Shown here piece after piece: positions 47,319 through 58,058 of a DNA stretch of 64,000 nucleotides. The position numbers were made by a program, and so were the translations under genes. The notes beneath the pieces are model-generated. The model was not told where the DNA came from. It did no database searches and saw nothing but the letters and a program-made list of their open reading frames with translations. Numbering within the stretch: position 1 is the first letter of the stretch; each line of letters starts with the position of its first letter. The stretch lies in the NCBI GenBank assembly GCA_014607495.2, contig CP053156.1, forward strand, positions 11,780,001-11,844,000, read 5' to 3'. The stretch comes from Carposina sasakii. Its lineage: Eukaryota > Arthropoda > Insecta > Lepidoptera > Carposinidae.

Positions 47319-47655
47319 ATGATAGCCCAATGTTTAAAACGTGCACTTTCCAAGCGGGAGGCGTATGTTCGATCCCAGTCACAGGCCTGTACCAATGAAT
47401 TTATTTCATGTACAGATTTTAATGTTGCAAAATTGTCACTTAGCTCGTGCCTCGGAAAGCACGTAAAACCGTTGGTCCTGCGCCTGATCTCTCTCCGGTC
47501 GTGTCGGCTTTCCGTCCCATCGGACTATGAGAGCAACGGAATAGAGAGTGCACCTGTGTTTGCGCACACACGTCTTGTGCACTATGATATCCTGCGTGCC
47601 TGGCCAATCTCCGTAGAGATTGGTTGCCTTGGCCGAAATACGGTCGGAGAGCATC
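47319..47655 (+). mobile_element. tRNA-derived SINE (copy 1), in MARCH intron 2
   Basis: The head has ATGATAGCCCAATG-TTTAAAAC (A-box like) and GTTCGATCCCAGTCACAGGC (B-box like). The body has TTAGCTCGTGCCTCGGAAAG, CGTAAAACCGTTGGTCCTGC, CATCGGACTATGAGAGCAAC and CCAATCTCCGTAGAGATTGG. The same unit lies inverted at 54803-55137. Open frames of up to 128 codons across it are by-products. Confidence 0.8.
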
Positions 47656-47699
47656 ATGTGATTAGAATATCAATAATAAAAACACTGGACCTAATCTAT

Positions 47700-47775
47700 G
47701 TCTAGCTCAGTGGTTAGAGCGGCTCGCTATGCAGTGGTCGTGGGTTCGATTCCCACTCGGGTTAAGAATTTTTTT
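47700..47775 (+). ncRNA. tRNA-like Pol III unit (degenerate)
   Basis: The A-box TAGCTCAGTGGTTAGAGCG and B-box GGGTTCGATTCCC with a perfect 5-bp T-stem (GTGGG/CCCAC) are followed by CTCGGGT and a T-run (TTTTTTTC). The acceptor arm does not pair and no 7-base anticodon loop forms, so it is not a working tRNA. Its 3' flank (T-run then CATTTCTT) matches the unit at 51284-51355, which suggests related retroposed copies. Confidence 0.5.
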
Positions 47776-47974
47776 CATTTCTTTATTAATAATTTTATGT
47801 CTATAGTATCAAGTTATTTATTAGTAAGGTAAGATATCTCTCTACTATATCTCTATACTGGACCAATACACCCTGTACTAACTTAAAATACTTTCTCAAC
47901 AAGACAATTTCGACATGAAAAAGATTGCGAGTAAGCTAGGGAAAATGCTTTTTATCCGGGTAAAAAAAAATCCC

Positions 47975-48115
47975 GGGATAATGAATTGTAGCGAATATAT
48001 TATTCTGACATGTAAGCTATATCATTGAGAAGTTTCATCAAAATTTATTCAATAGTTTTTGCGTGAAAGAGCAACAAACTTACGCGTTTATAATGTTGGT
48101 AAGATTTCGCTCTCT
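47975..48115 (+). mobile_element. Lep1/Helitron-like fragment
   Basis: CCCGGGATAATGAATTG, AGTTTCATCAAAATTTATTC, AATAGTTTTTGCGTGAAAGA and CTTACGCGTTTATAATGTTG are the 3' half of the lepidopteran Helitron-like repeat. It lies in the MARCH intron. Confidence 0.55.
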
Positions 48116-48596
48116 GAAACATAGTGCTGAAGAACACGTGTTTATTGGATGTGGTTATAATAATACCCTAAAATTAGGCTGTAATATGGGTGTAGGTTTC
48201 ACCCACGTTAGAGAGAAATTGCATTAATTTACAAATCATTGGCAATATATCATATCAATAATTAAATTCAGTTCTGTGATGAATTTAATTATTGGCATGA
48301 AGTGCTCTGAAACAAATTAGTTTATCGCTTACAAACAACGTGTTATAGATACTATAAAATTAAATTACATCCCTCAGGATAAAAAAAGAGTGATAAGAAT
48401 AAAAGTGTGCGAAAATTATTTTTGTTCAAAATGATTTACTGCAAATATTATATTATGAAAAAATCCTAGTGATGACAAAAAGTTTGATAGTGAAAATAGG
48501 CCATCATTTTTTCGAATGAATAAATATATTGCAATTTGTTTAGCCAGCCCGTATTCTGTGACTACTCGTATAATTCTATTTTAAAACATCTCGTTT

Positions 48597-48860
48597 TTGT
48601 ACAGGATGTATTATAAGAGTGTTATTAGTAGATCTATCGCCGATCGACGGCACCAACGACATCGATCGAGGGTAAGTCGGCGCCAATTCTACCAGACTAA
48701 TCTCAAAGTCGACTGATGCCATTGACCGACAATCGATCGAGTCGAACGGTATTCGACATCCATCGATCAATTACAGCTACTAGATCAGCCAATTAACTTC
48801 GATCTACGTCGAATTATGCCATTCGACGATCGATCGATAGCTGAGTCGAATAATATCTCG
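48597..48860. repeat. Cluster of CGATCGA/ATCGAT motifs
   Basis: Within about 260 bases ATCGAT-type motifs recur: CGCCGATCGACGG, ACATCGATCGAGG, CAATCGATCGAGTC, CCATCGATCAA, CGACGATCGATCGATAG, GTCGATCGATG, with several GTCGA in between. Such density is unlike the surroundings. It may be a repeat remnant or a binding-site cluster. Confidence 0.6.
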
Positions 48861-48869
48861 TTATGTCGA

Positions 48870-49745
48870 TCGATGTTAACTAAAGCTCCTATAGTAAACT
48901 GCAAAAACTTACTTCCAAAATTGTTGTTTTTAGTAAATAAAATAAATATAAATCTGCTTATAGAACTAAATATTAACCTTACTAAACAGTCCAATGAACG
49001 TGTTTTGCATACAATGGTAAAAACCATATAGGTAAATTTCATAAATCTGAATCACGGATACGGAAACTTTTGGTGACAGAAATAATTAAGTAGTTAATTT
49101 ATGTTATCACAAGTCTGAACTCAGCCTTGGATTAGTACCCGAAAATCAGTAGGGTAAGCTTGAACCTCTTTACGTGCCGACACGCTATCGACTCGCAAGC
49201 AAAGTCTATGAGATACGACAGTGTGACGATAGCGTTACGGACTATCAAGAGGTTTGTGCTTACCGCACAGATTAAGAACTTACGCCTTAGCAAAACATCG
49301 ATGCAAATATTAAAGAACTCGGACCTTTTGTTGCTGGAAAATTTCATGTTTTCATCTCATAGCTCAAGCTAGAGTAAAGTTGTTCTACTACATAATATAC
49401 TTTCAATTACCTTGGTCCAACCTATTTGTTTGACTAGATAAAACGAAATGAAAATCCCGCCTGTCTCACAAATATATTTCTGTATGCTCTTGTTCAATGT
49501 TAATTTGTCTGGAAGACTAATATTAAGACTATTATTATTCTTGTGTTACCTAATAATTGTTTGTATATTTTCGCCCGTAATAGATCTAGGGGACTTAGAC
49601 AAGGTAACAATTTACGAGCGATAGCGAAGATTACCATGAATTCTAAATGCAAGATTGTTTCCACTGTAGAAGTGAGACGCCACTATAAGTGGTGTGGAGC
49701 GACATCATACCAAGTCTATTCTGCTTTAAGATTTTATATTAAGAT
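48870..49745. other. Intronic stretch without a supported gene
   Basis: It lies in the large MARCH intron (47281-50131). ATG or near-ATG frames of 70-73 codons on both strands occur, but none has splice context or a recognisable motif. Confidence 0.4.
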
Positions 49746-49748
49746 ATT

Positions 49749-49826
49749 TTCACTATGGGTGTGACCACCACCGGGCCCTACACCCTCCACTGTGTAGGGC
49801 CCGGTGGTGGGCGCACACATAGTGAA
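49749..49826. repeat. GGGCCC palindrome with 35-bp arms
   Basis: TTCACTATGGGTGTGACCAC then CACCGGGCCCTACACCC is mirrored by GTGTAGGGCCCGGTGGTG then GGCGCACACATAGTGAA around a short TCCACT loop. A half copy lies at 27504. Confidence 0.8.
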
Positions 49827-50131
49827 TGTTTAAACTTCCGAATTGTAACGCCTAATACAATTTCATTTATTAAGATATATGACAAGCTAGACCTGGTTTA
49901 TACAGGGAGTAATCTTTTAAGTACCTAAGCATGTTCCAGTACCTTTAACCACATCTTCACTGTCCATTAGAAGAGTGTGTGGTTAAATGTGGGTTGATTA
50001 ATCTAATGGTTAGATATATCTGAAGGCCTATTTAAATGATGAAGTTGATTCTGTCTCTATCTAGGTCAAGTTTTAGAGAGAGATAGGCTATCTGACCGTT
50101 GGAAAAATCGACAAAATAAAATAGTACTTAC

Positions 50132-50287
50132 AAGGGTCATACAAGCCAGCACGAAGGTCGAAGCCAGTGGCCACGGTGTCACGTGGGGCTCCTGCGTCAT
50201 CAGTCCAGCCAGGGTCCGACCAGACAGCCACGCGGCCAGCACTGCCAGTGGAGACATCAACATGATACCTAGACTATCCACCATTAG
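50132..50287 (-). CDS. MARCH-type E3 ubiquitin ligase, membrane-segment exon
   Basis: A 156-bp phase 0-0 exon flanked by acceptor ATTTTTCAG and donor CTT|GTAAGT on the minus strand. Its 52 residues hold two hydrophobic segments, LMVDSLGIMLMSPLAVLAAW and WPLASTFVLACMTL, with a polar loop (TQEPHVTP) between. This is the two-helix hairpin that anchors MARCH ligases in endosomal or ER membranes with both ends in the cytosol. It joins the RING-CH exon upstream and the tail exon downstream without frame change. Confidence 0.85.
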
Positions 50288-50567
50288 CTGAAAAATGGTA
50301 GTGAATGATTATGGTGAAAAATTCCCTGAACTTGAATTAACTATTATTGATAAATAAATAAAAAACTGCGAAAGAAAAAGTAAGTTTCAATATTGAGTTA
50401 CACTACGTTCAACCAACTAATAACCCTTTACCTGCAAGCCTAGCTTGGCCTGCGAAACAGGATATAATAAACCGATTTATCGACATATAGCCTATTTTGT
50501 ATAGAGGCGATACGATATCGTACGACACGATATCCACGATGCGTGGTCATGTTCAAAGTGAATATTA

Positions 50568-50790
50568 CAGTGGTGATCCCGAAATGGGGTACCTAGAACT
50601 TCAGGATCATAAGGTCAACCCCACGCCATCCTGCGTGGCCATCATCCGTCCGCTATCACGTTTAGCATAGTGAGGACAGATGTAAATGATCAGTGACAAG
50701 TTGCTAGCTTATCGCCTGAGAGAATGCCCGAGTTCCTTAGTCAACTCTTATGATACGCTCGGAAGGATATTATACAGCTGATGTGTTGTA
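50568..50790 (+). mobile_element. SINE-like repeat, CCCGAAATGGGGTA family (longest copy)
   Basis: GATCCCGAAATGGGGTACCT, CCTGCGTGGCCATCATCCGT, GATCAGTGACAAGTTGCTAG, CGCCTGAGAGAATGCCCGAG and TTCCTTAGTCAACTCTTATG appear in order. This is the most complete copy in the window. Confidence 0.65.
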
Positions 50791-50864
50791 GTAAAGCCAC
50801 GTATTCTCACCACCATGGTACAGATAAATATAAATGTAGATACATTTATATTTATCTGTACCTA

Positions 50865-50945
50865 CATTTGCTTAACAACCACGATATAAGACCAAAGGGA
50901 TCTTACTTCGGGACTAGATTAATGTGCTGTTAACAGTGTTTGTAG
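50865..50945 (+). mobile_element. SINE tail fragment, GTGGGACTAG family
   Basis: CACGATATAAGACCAAAGGG then ATCTTACTTCGGGACTAGAT and TAATGTGCTG match the SINE 3' part at 16262-16330. Confidence 0.55.
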
Positions 50946-51283
50946 ATTGTTTGGCTTGTAGATTGTAGATATATCAACTGAGCCTCCCTTAAGACGAAAA
51001 TTAGTAGGCAGTAGTACCGCCGCGATCTTATCATAATATTGATATAAACCAGAACCAAGTTATGTTAAATAATTTGGTTGAAAACGAAAATATTTTTGGG
51101 ATAGATTTCTTGGAAAATTAAATTAACGCCCTGTGTACCCATCCTAGCGTCTAATAGACAAAATGATTGAAGATAAATATGAGAACGTTACAGAAAATAT
51201 TCTGCAAATAAGGACCTGGTTTGATGGAAAAATGAAAGAAAATATTTATGTTAGTAATAATATTAAGAAATGAAAAAAAAAAT

Positions 51284-51355
51284 CACCCGAGTGAGACTTG
51301 AACTCTCCACCTCTCGCATTCCGTGCTTCGCTCTAACCAACTGAGTTACCGGGTC
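51284..51355 (-). ncRNA. tRNA-like Pol III unit (degenerate)
   Basis: The minus strand reads ACCCGGTAACTCAGTTGGTT, then AGAGCG, GAGTTCAAGTCTCACTCGGG and a run of ten T. An acceptor of ACCCGG/CTCGGGT almost pairs, a D-arm and B-box-like arm are present and the T-run is a Pol III terminator. No canonical anticodon loop forms (no T33), and the T-stem has a mismatch. It is a tRNA-like pseudogene or SINE head in a MARCH intron. Confidence 0.5.
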
Positions 51356-51723
51356 AATTAACTCGGATGACGAATTTGACTATCTCTTTACACTTTTACA
51401 TTATTGGCATATTCATATTAGTGTCAAACTAACTTGTTTTGAGAAACGAAAAGCGTTATACCTATTACAGTTTATACCTACTCGTATATTCAGATTATTT
51501 GCAATTTCATTTATTGCTCTCGTAAATAGCTGGCTAGCTAGATATAAGTAAATGTTTATAATGATGTTTATATAGTTGGCTGAAAAATTAGATATACATA
51601 CAGCACACATATTCATTATGTTTTATAACATACTTACAAACTTGTAACCTATCTCTTTTATATTTCCGTTCCATTTAGTATTACTATAGATTTTACCTAT
51701 GTTATCCGTGGTACACAACTTAC

Positions 51724-52480
51724 CTGCTTAGCGTTCTGGCTTAAAATCCACATGATCAAAGCCCTCGGCACACCGTATCTATGCACCCGTCGTGTCGCAT
51801 ACCTCGTCCCGCATAGTTCACACCGCGACTTCCCTGACTCCGTTAGCCATCGCTCCAAGCACTTTACATGGACTCTCCCAATAGTGCCACGACATGCGCA
51901 AGCCGATACCAACATACCCAATTCCCCATTTAACGACGCCCCACCATGACATATACGACACATATCTTCGATCGAATGAGAACTCTGCCGGTCTATCTCC
52001 TCTGGAGGTTCAGTAAAGCTGGTTTCCATATCAACTGTCCGTATTTCGATCTCCTGTTCCCAAACGATTGCGTTAGTTCCTGTATTGACTCTTTCACAGA
52101 TTATCGGCGGCTTTTCTATTATTGGACTCACAATTTTACGTTTCGGACTTCTCACTTTGACACGGTGCGTTCGTTTCCTTGATGATTGCCTGTGTTCCGG
52201 TCTTAGGTGTTTCGGTTCTGGCTCGAGAGGTACATTGGAAGAGAATACAGGTTCTTTAGGGAATATCTTCGAAGCTTCCGCAATGGTTAGAATGTTAAAT
52301 AGATCTATGTTACTAGAACTGGCAGTTACGTTTTTGTCCATCGTATTTGTTGATCTTTTTCTCAATGATTTCAGATTTGTTGCACTGATCGCGCACTCTA
52401 GAACAATTTTTTTTGGCGGCTGCGGAATTTTGTTTCTATCTAGTGTTATTATTTTGATATCTTGACTATTTTCAAGGTAA
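51724..52480 (-). CDS. MARCH-type E3 ubiquitin ligase, RING-CH exon
   Basis: This 757-bp internal exon is bounded by acceptor TTTTTTTTCGCAG and donor CAG|GTAAGT on the minus strand and is open throughout (252 codons after one split base, starting [10 protein letters not shown]). Residues about 174-222 form a C4HC3 RING-CH domain: [38 protein letters not shown]. This domain recruits an E2 enzyme and transfers ubiquitin to membrane cargo. The region before it is low-complexity and basic ([15 protein letters not shown]). There is an ATG inside (TMDKN) but the frame continues upstream to the acceptor, so an earlier 5' exon is expected; I did not find it in 52481-64000. The visible protein totals 341 residues. 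The closest group is MARCH2/3, but I cannot assign an ortholog. Confidence 0.92.
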
Positions 52481-52954
52481 CTGCGAAAAAAAAGTATGAG
52501 TAAGTAACATTTTCAGATACTTAATTCAATCAGTCATTAAAATTTGATTAGATAAAAAGACAAATCTTTTTCTTAGTCACAAAGTGCACTATAAAATTAT
52601 AATATAATGTTTTAGACCTTTCTTAAAATTGAAAGGTAACAAGTAGTATTCATAGGGTTCGTTATTTAGGCGATTATCACACTGCCACGCACCATGCATC
52701 GTAGCGCGTGAATGCGTTTTCTAACGTTGCTTGTCAGTATCTCCGTTTGTATAGAAAACATGCATAGTCCAAAACACAGAAAATGCATCCACGCGTACCT
52801 GCGTAAGTCCGTCGACACGCAACATGCACCATGCTAAAAACAAAATAACATTATAATGTATTTTAAGAATTAAGCTTAGAAGTTTAACATGAGTTAAACT
52901 TGCACTATGATTACATAGGACTAGTTTTTTTTAAGAAGAAGAAGACACAAGACG

Positions 52955-53105
52955 ACTTCTAAAGGCTTTTGAATAAATGTGGTGCTATCGCCGTATGCTT
53001 CGAATCAGTTGGGTGCAGAAAGTTTCCAATGAGATAGTTCTCCGGTGCGTCCACAAATCCCGAGAGCTGATGCGAACCGTGACAAAAAAAATGCTAATAC
53101 TGGCT
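52955..53105 (+). pseudogene. Non-LTR reverse transcriptase remnant
   Basis: The frame reads MWCYRRMLRISWVQKVSNE, then IVLRCVHKSRELMRTVTKK. This MWCYRRML.ISW..KVSNEEVL..V.K.REL stretch is the post-polymerase region of a common animal LINE group. It is preceded by a frame break at RLLNK/AFE. Only about 50 residues survive. Confidence 0.75.
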
Positions 53106-53394
53106 GTGAAGTTCTCCTTTATGATACTGCAGTTCTGGAACACAGCCGACAGAACATATATAAAAAAGCTTCTTCACGCCCTTAACAATGTGAGATGTAA
53201 ATTTATTCAGCACAATGGGATAAATGGACAGACTTTGTATTAATATTTTCTGGGTTATGAAATGGCTTTTCAAATTCCGTTGGAGGATTGAATAGAAAAT
53301 TTTGAAGAGAACACGCTTTGATTGGAAATCTAACCTACCTGAGGTATTTCAGAGTGCGGATATTAAGGATAGAGAATAGAGAAATATCGCATGT

Positions 53395-53497
53395 GCTTTA
53401 TAAGGAACCTATCCACAAAACTCGAAAACATATGTTTATTTTCTACATTTGAATTAGTATTTCTCCATATATCTTCTGTTACACTCTGTATATGCCA
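53395..53497. mobile_element. MITE fragment, CAGGGTGTAAC family (right arm)
   Basis: CTTTATAAGGAACCTATCCA, CAAAACTCGAAAACATATGT and the end TCTGTTACACTCTGTATATG match arms of 42533-42799 with many changes. Confidence 0.5.
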
Positions 53498-53662
53498 TGG
53501 AACATGTTTTTACAGTAACAGCTAAAGCCAAAAACATGCAATAATAACAACGTGGATGGATACAAAAATATGTACGTACATACTAGTGGAGTAGTTGTCT
53601 TGGTCGTGAGAGTGACTCTGGTAATAAAAAAATACGCAGCGGGGTTCTTTTCTTCGAGTACA

Positions 53663-53735
53663 TACATATAATCACGCCTTTATCCTTTACGGGGTAGGCA
53701 GAGCACCAAGGGCCGATAGAACCTTCAAGTATCTA
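53663..53735 (-). mobile_element. SINE/LINE 3' tail fragment
   Basis: The plus strand shows CATACATATAATCACGCCTT, TATCCTTTACGGGGTAGGCA and GAGCACCAAGGGCCGATAGA, the inverted 3' end of the element at 43125-43295. Confidence 0.65.
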
Positions 53736-53739
53736 AATG

Positions 53740-54800
53740 ATTTTATATCTTGTGTATGTTATTGTTGTGTTACAAAATAGATTTCTTTTATCTTGTTTTC
53801 TTATCTAGTAGGTAAAGAATAGGTTAAGCTATCTCAGAATCAAAAGAATTATTCATCTCTACTTCAACCCTTTAACGATATAAACAATCTCATAACAAAA
53901 TCAATTTCATTTAAAAAAATCCAATGTTCTGAGACTAAATGAAATCTAAATAAATAAACAAACTCTTCGACACCCGTCTTATTTCACGACACATTAGAAT
54001 TCTCGTTTTTGATTTCCCGTGGGAATTTCGGAAAATACTTTCTTAGTCCTCTTCCTACTCTTCAAGGTACTCATTGTGTCAATTTCACAATTAGGTGCTA
54101 AAATATTTGCTAGGTTTTAGTAAGGCCAATTGATATAGAAGATATGAAGGTATAGTATTTGATTTTCTACATAAAGGGATTATAAATTGCTTTACTGTGA
54201 GAAAATAGGATCCAAAGTAATGTTGGTTTGTATGCCAAATTAAACCATGAGCAGATTTTACTTTACTTATTGGAAATTCTAAGGATATTGGATTTGATCA
54301 AATTAAACTATTCAATATTATTTTAACATAGTAAAAGTCTAGATTTGATTGTAACTGAAGTGGTTTAAGGAGAAAATAATTATTCAGTAGCTCCTCTACC
54401 TATGATCATTTTAATTAATATTCTTTAGAATAAATTAAGTAATAATTTTGGAAAAGGCGTAAACAATACAATACGTAAATTAGACACACGTAGACAGAGT
54501 TACTTTTGCATTTATACTATTAGTAATGATATTAATAATAGAAATGATAATAAAGATTGATTATAATGTAAAGGGCATAATTGCTGAAAAATATAGACTA
54601 GTTCATGGAGGAATTAGGTACACCAGAATTTTAATTAAAATTCTTGTATTGAGTGTTTTAAGCTATGTTGAGTCAAGATAATATTATTATTATACCTAAT
54701 AAATAGGTAAAAACATTGAAGCTAAAACCTACAAATTAATATAAAAATTTTACCCTGATATTAGACATGTCAAAACATCAGCTCAAACACACTGAAAACA
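53740..54800. other. Gene-free AT-rich stretch
   Basis: I see no exon, repeat family or RNA gene here. If the missing 5' exon of the MARCH gene lies in this stretch I could not identify it. Confidence 0.4.
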
Positions 54801-54802
54801 TG

Positions 54803-55137
54803 AAAATCTCCCGACCGTATTTCGGCCAAGGCGACCAATCTCTACGGAGATTGGTCAGGTACGCAGGAGATATTGTAGTGCACAAGTGTGTGCGCAAACA
54901 CAGATGCACTCTATTCCGTCACTCTCATAGTCCGATGGGACGAAAAGCCGACACGACCGGCGAGAGATCAGGCGCAGGACCAACAGTTTTACGTGCTTTC
55001 CAAGGCACGAGCTAAGTGACAATTTTACAATATGAAAATCTGTACATGAAATAAATTCATTGGTACAGACAGGCCCGTGACTGGGATCGAACTTACGCCT
55101 ACCGCTTGGAAGGTGCACGTCTTAACCACTGGGCTAT
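54803..55137 (-). mobile_element. tRNA-derived SINE (copy 2)
   Basis: Inverted copy of 47319-47655. On the minus strand GATAGCCCAGTGGTTAAGAC and AAGTTCGATCCCAGTCACGG form the tRNA-like head, followed by TTAGCTCGTGCCTTGGAAAG and ACCAATCTCCGTAGAGATTG. The A-box is better preserved than in copy 1. Confidence 0.82.
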
Positions 55138-55780
55138 CACACACTGAGAACATACAGAGATGATAAACAACAAAAAAGATAAGCTTTACAAATTAAATGC
55201 TTTAAACTTGAAAGTGAGTTAAAACTTCTACCACGCTACAGCCTATTTTGGTAGTAACATGCATTACAATTTATTTCAGAGTTTAGAGTAACTTTATACT
55301 GCCCTTAGTTTAAAGCCAAAGTTTAGGATGCCTTTAGACCTCTATCCTAGGCTTACCTTAAACCTAAATTGTTTTGGAATTTCGGCCAGCTTCTGGCATT
55401 AAGTTCATTTTGTACCGAGAACCTCCGCCGTCTCGTATTAGGCATTTCACTGTGAATTTTGCAATATTTTTTATTTTGTTTTTACTTCGGATTTGTCATC
55501 GCGCTATTCATTTTTGAAGGGCAATGTCTGTTTATTTTTTTTCTGAGCTCAAAAAGAGTATGCATATCGATAAACATAAAAATCGATTGTTTATAGAAGA
55601 GCAATCGATAATCGCACATCAAAATATGGATACACGGTATAGTCGTACGGTAGATTCATCAACTGCAAGTATTATGTCGTTAAGAGATTCTAAATTATTA
55701 CTTAGAAATATTAAGGTATTATAGTCCAAACTAAGAAAAGAAAGACAAGGGTAACAGCTTATCGTATACTTTATTTATAC

Positions 55781-56086
55781 TCACTTGATATAAATCTTAA
55801 ACTTATTAAATCCGGTACGTAAATTTATTAAAGCAAAGTTGTGAAAATTATAAGATACAAGTTGCTTCTTCAGAATTTTCGCCCGTAGGTAAAAAAAGTT
55901 CGGATGTAAACTTGTCGACAGTTGGTGCGAACTTAGGAACCCTTCGGTGAACTTATCTTTAGTCGTAGGAGAGCAGCCGACGGGGATGGATGTGCGCTCG
56001 CCCCTACCACCCTGTGTATCGAACTTTCTTTTACGATTCTGAATCGGACAATAATGTTTTATAACACATAACTTTACATACCAGTT
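55781..56086 (-). other. Open frame without start in a GC-rich island
   Basis: On the minus strand 101 codons are open before TGA: WYVKLCVIKHYCPIQNRKRK, then FDTQGGRGERTSIPVGCSP and TTKDKFTEGFLSSHQ. There is no Met. The 55925-56045 part is clearly richer in G+C than its surroundings. It could be an exon (possibly upstream of the MARCH exons, same strand), a 5' untranslated island or a repeat. I do not recognise it. Confidence 0.15.
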
Positions 56087-56280
56087 CTAAATTGAGTGAC
56101 ATTAAATATTTTGACTATGCTCCAAGAATAAATAACTAGTATAAAAGTTTTGCTCAAAGTTGTTTTAAGTTTAGTTGAAAACTAAGTTTGGGGAGGTTTT
56201 GTTTTATTTGGAGTTAATAAGGTAAGTTTTTAATTATTTCAGACACAGTTTATATTATTATGACAATGAACCAAATTATC

Positions 56281-56472
56281 ATACATACATACATACATAT
56301 AATCACGCCTTTATCCCTTACGGGGTAGGCAGAGTACCAAGGGCCAATAGAACTACATGGTGCCACTTCTGACCAATTTTGAGGGTATAGTTGAGATGTA
56401 CAAGTTCGGTTAGTAGTGACAGGTGGTCAGCCCATCACCTACAAAACACCAAGACCCTCTTGTCCCTCTACT
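56281..56472 (-). mobile_element. SINE/LINE 3' element with CATA microsatellite tail
   Basis: Inverted copy of 43125-43295: a CATA repeat, then ATAATCACGCCTTTATCCCT, TACGGGGTAGGCAGAGTACC, GGTGCCACTTCTGACCAATT and CACCAAGACCCTCTTGTCCC. The tail microsatellite marks the 3' end. Confidence 0.72.
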
Positions 56473-57150
56473 GACTTATCAGAAATGATCAGAAAGTTAA
56501 AAATTTTCCTAATTTAAGTTTATCAAAGTTTAATGTTTGTTCAAAGTTTCTTTTAAGTACAGAGATCAACCTTTTATTATATTTACCAACGCGATTATTA
56601 TTTTAAAACAGTATTTAACTTTAGACGAGGTTTAGTAACACCGATTAGTCATCCAACTGTTACACGCAATGCACAAAGGCAAGCTTATCTCTTTAAAAGA
56701 TTTCTACAGCACATATAATAGCAATAATACAAACATATTTATAGATATAGAACATAATCATGCCCATCAAAATCCTTATTATAGGTATTCGATATCTAAG
56801 TATGTAATTGATTATTATATTAATTTAAAAACTATGGTGGAGTACTCACTTGCTATATAATATAGATCTTACGGTATAAATAGCTCCTCGGGACAAGAAG
56901 CGATAATATTTTTTCCATTTAAATGTATTTACCTAACTAAGGTATTAATATTTAAGGTAAGGTAAGGTAATATTGTAGGGATCCCGAAATGGGTGAATAT
57001 TTCTCTTAAATTAAGAGAATCTTGGGCCATTAGGGACATCTCAAGAGAGATATTTAATAATGGGCAAAAATATTCATAATTTAACTCAGTTTTATTATAT
57101 AGTGAAAGTAGATAATATGTATGTATCTCTATATTACCGTTAGCTCTTGT

Positions 57151-57215
57151 ATACAGAGTGTAACAAAATGTGTATCTAAACATTCAATATATTATGTGCA
57201 GTGAAAAGCTATAAA
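57151..57215. mobile_element. MITE end, CAGGGTGTAAC family
   Basis: GTATACAGAGTGTAACAAAA and GTGAAAAGCTATAAATATAG form one arm of the family; the rest was replaced by the adjacent element starting at 57232. Confidence 0.5.
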
Positions 57216-57231
57216 TATAGACCAATATATC

Positions 57232-58058
57232 TGTCGTGGCCATATTGTTAAATTGATCATTTCATGAAATGGTCGAGCATTTCATGAAGTGGTCGCATTT
57301 CATGAAGTGGCCAATTCAATTTGACCAGATCGTTAAATCGTCTACATTTCACGATTTTGTCATCCACGTTTGGCCAAATCGTATTAACAGGGTGTCCATA
57401 AAATCCGAATGTGGTAAGAGCTTACACCATATATAAGTATACCATAAGGTATGATGGTATGATTTTTTTTGCTATTATTTATGTGATATTTTCACAATAT
57501 AATATTTAAAAACATAAAAGACTTTACAAAAGCGATTCGCATCTGGCACATCGCCGGACGCTGCCTGGGCACGCTCGCTCCGCTCGCTCGGCTCGTGCGT
57601 CATTTGTCATAGTCTAACCTAACCTAACCTAACCTAACCTATCGTAATCTAAGGTTTTTGTTAAACAATATTATTATAAACCACCATTAAGTCTAATATA
57701 CATTATACAATATAACACACTATCCGTGAACTTCTTCTGCATAGTCACCCTACTCTCTTTAATTTGTTTTATAACCTAAAAAGAAAAATCCGCCATCTTC
57801 ACACATAAATAAAACGCGCGCAGCGCCTCTACCGGTGATTCATGTAACTATTTTACGATATGATCAATAATCTTGACCACTTCATGAAATGATCGGGCGT
57901 TTAGTTGCCCATATCGAGAAACGATTTTTAATCATCGATCTGCCCAAACCATATCATGATGTGGCCAATAGACAGTTGAACTTTTCATGAAATGCGACCA
58001 TTTCATGAAATGCTCGACCATTTCATGAAATGATCAATTCTACGATATGGCCACGACA
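57232..58058. mobile_element. TIR element with CCTAA repeats, complete copy (827 bp)
   Basis: The left end TGTCGTGGCCATATTG and the inverted right end TGTCGTGGCCATATCG start TIRs of roughly 75 bp made of repeated TTTCATGAAATGGTCG-like motifs. TATC lies immediately outside both ends (57228-57231 and 58059-58062), a likely 4-bp target duplication. The centre has CGCTCGCTCCGCTCGCTCGG and, at 57611-57640, a run of CCTAA repeats. No transposase is encoded. A second copy starts at 63370. Confidence 0.85.

Noticed and set aside
47319..47705. 128-codon plus-strand frame and overlapping minus-strand frames
   Set aside because: The same sequence occurs inverted at 54803-55137 with a tRNA-like head; it is a SINE.
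47700..47775. Functional tRNA gene
   Set aside because: The acceptor stem does not pair and no 7-base anticodon loop with T33 forms. Kept only as a tRNA-like unit.
55524..56860. Two small ATG frames (55524-55724 and 56669-56860)
   Set aside because: They are of chance length, without family motifs or convincing splice sites.
57611..57640. Telomere
   Set aside because: The CCTAA run is short, internal to a TIR element, and repeated in its second copy. It is not a chromosome end.
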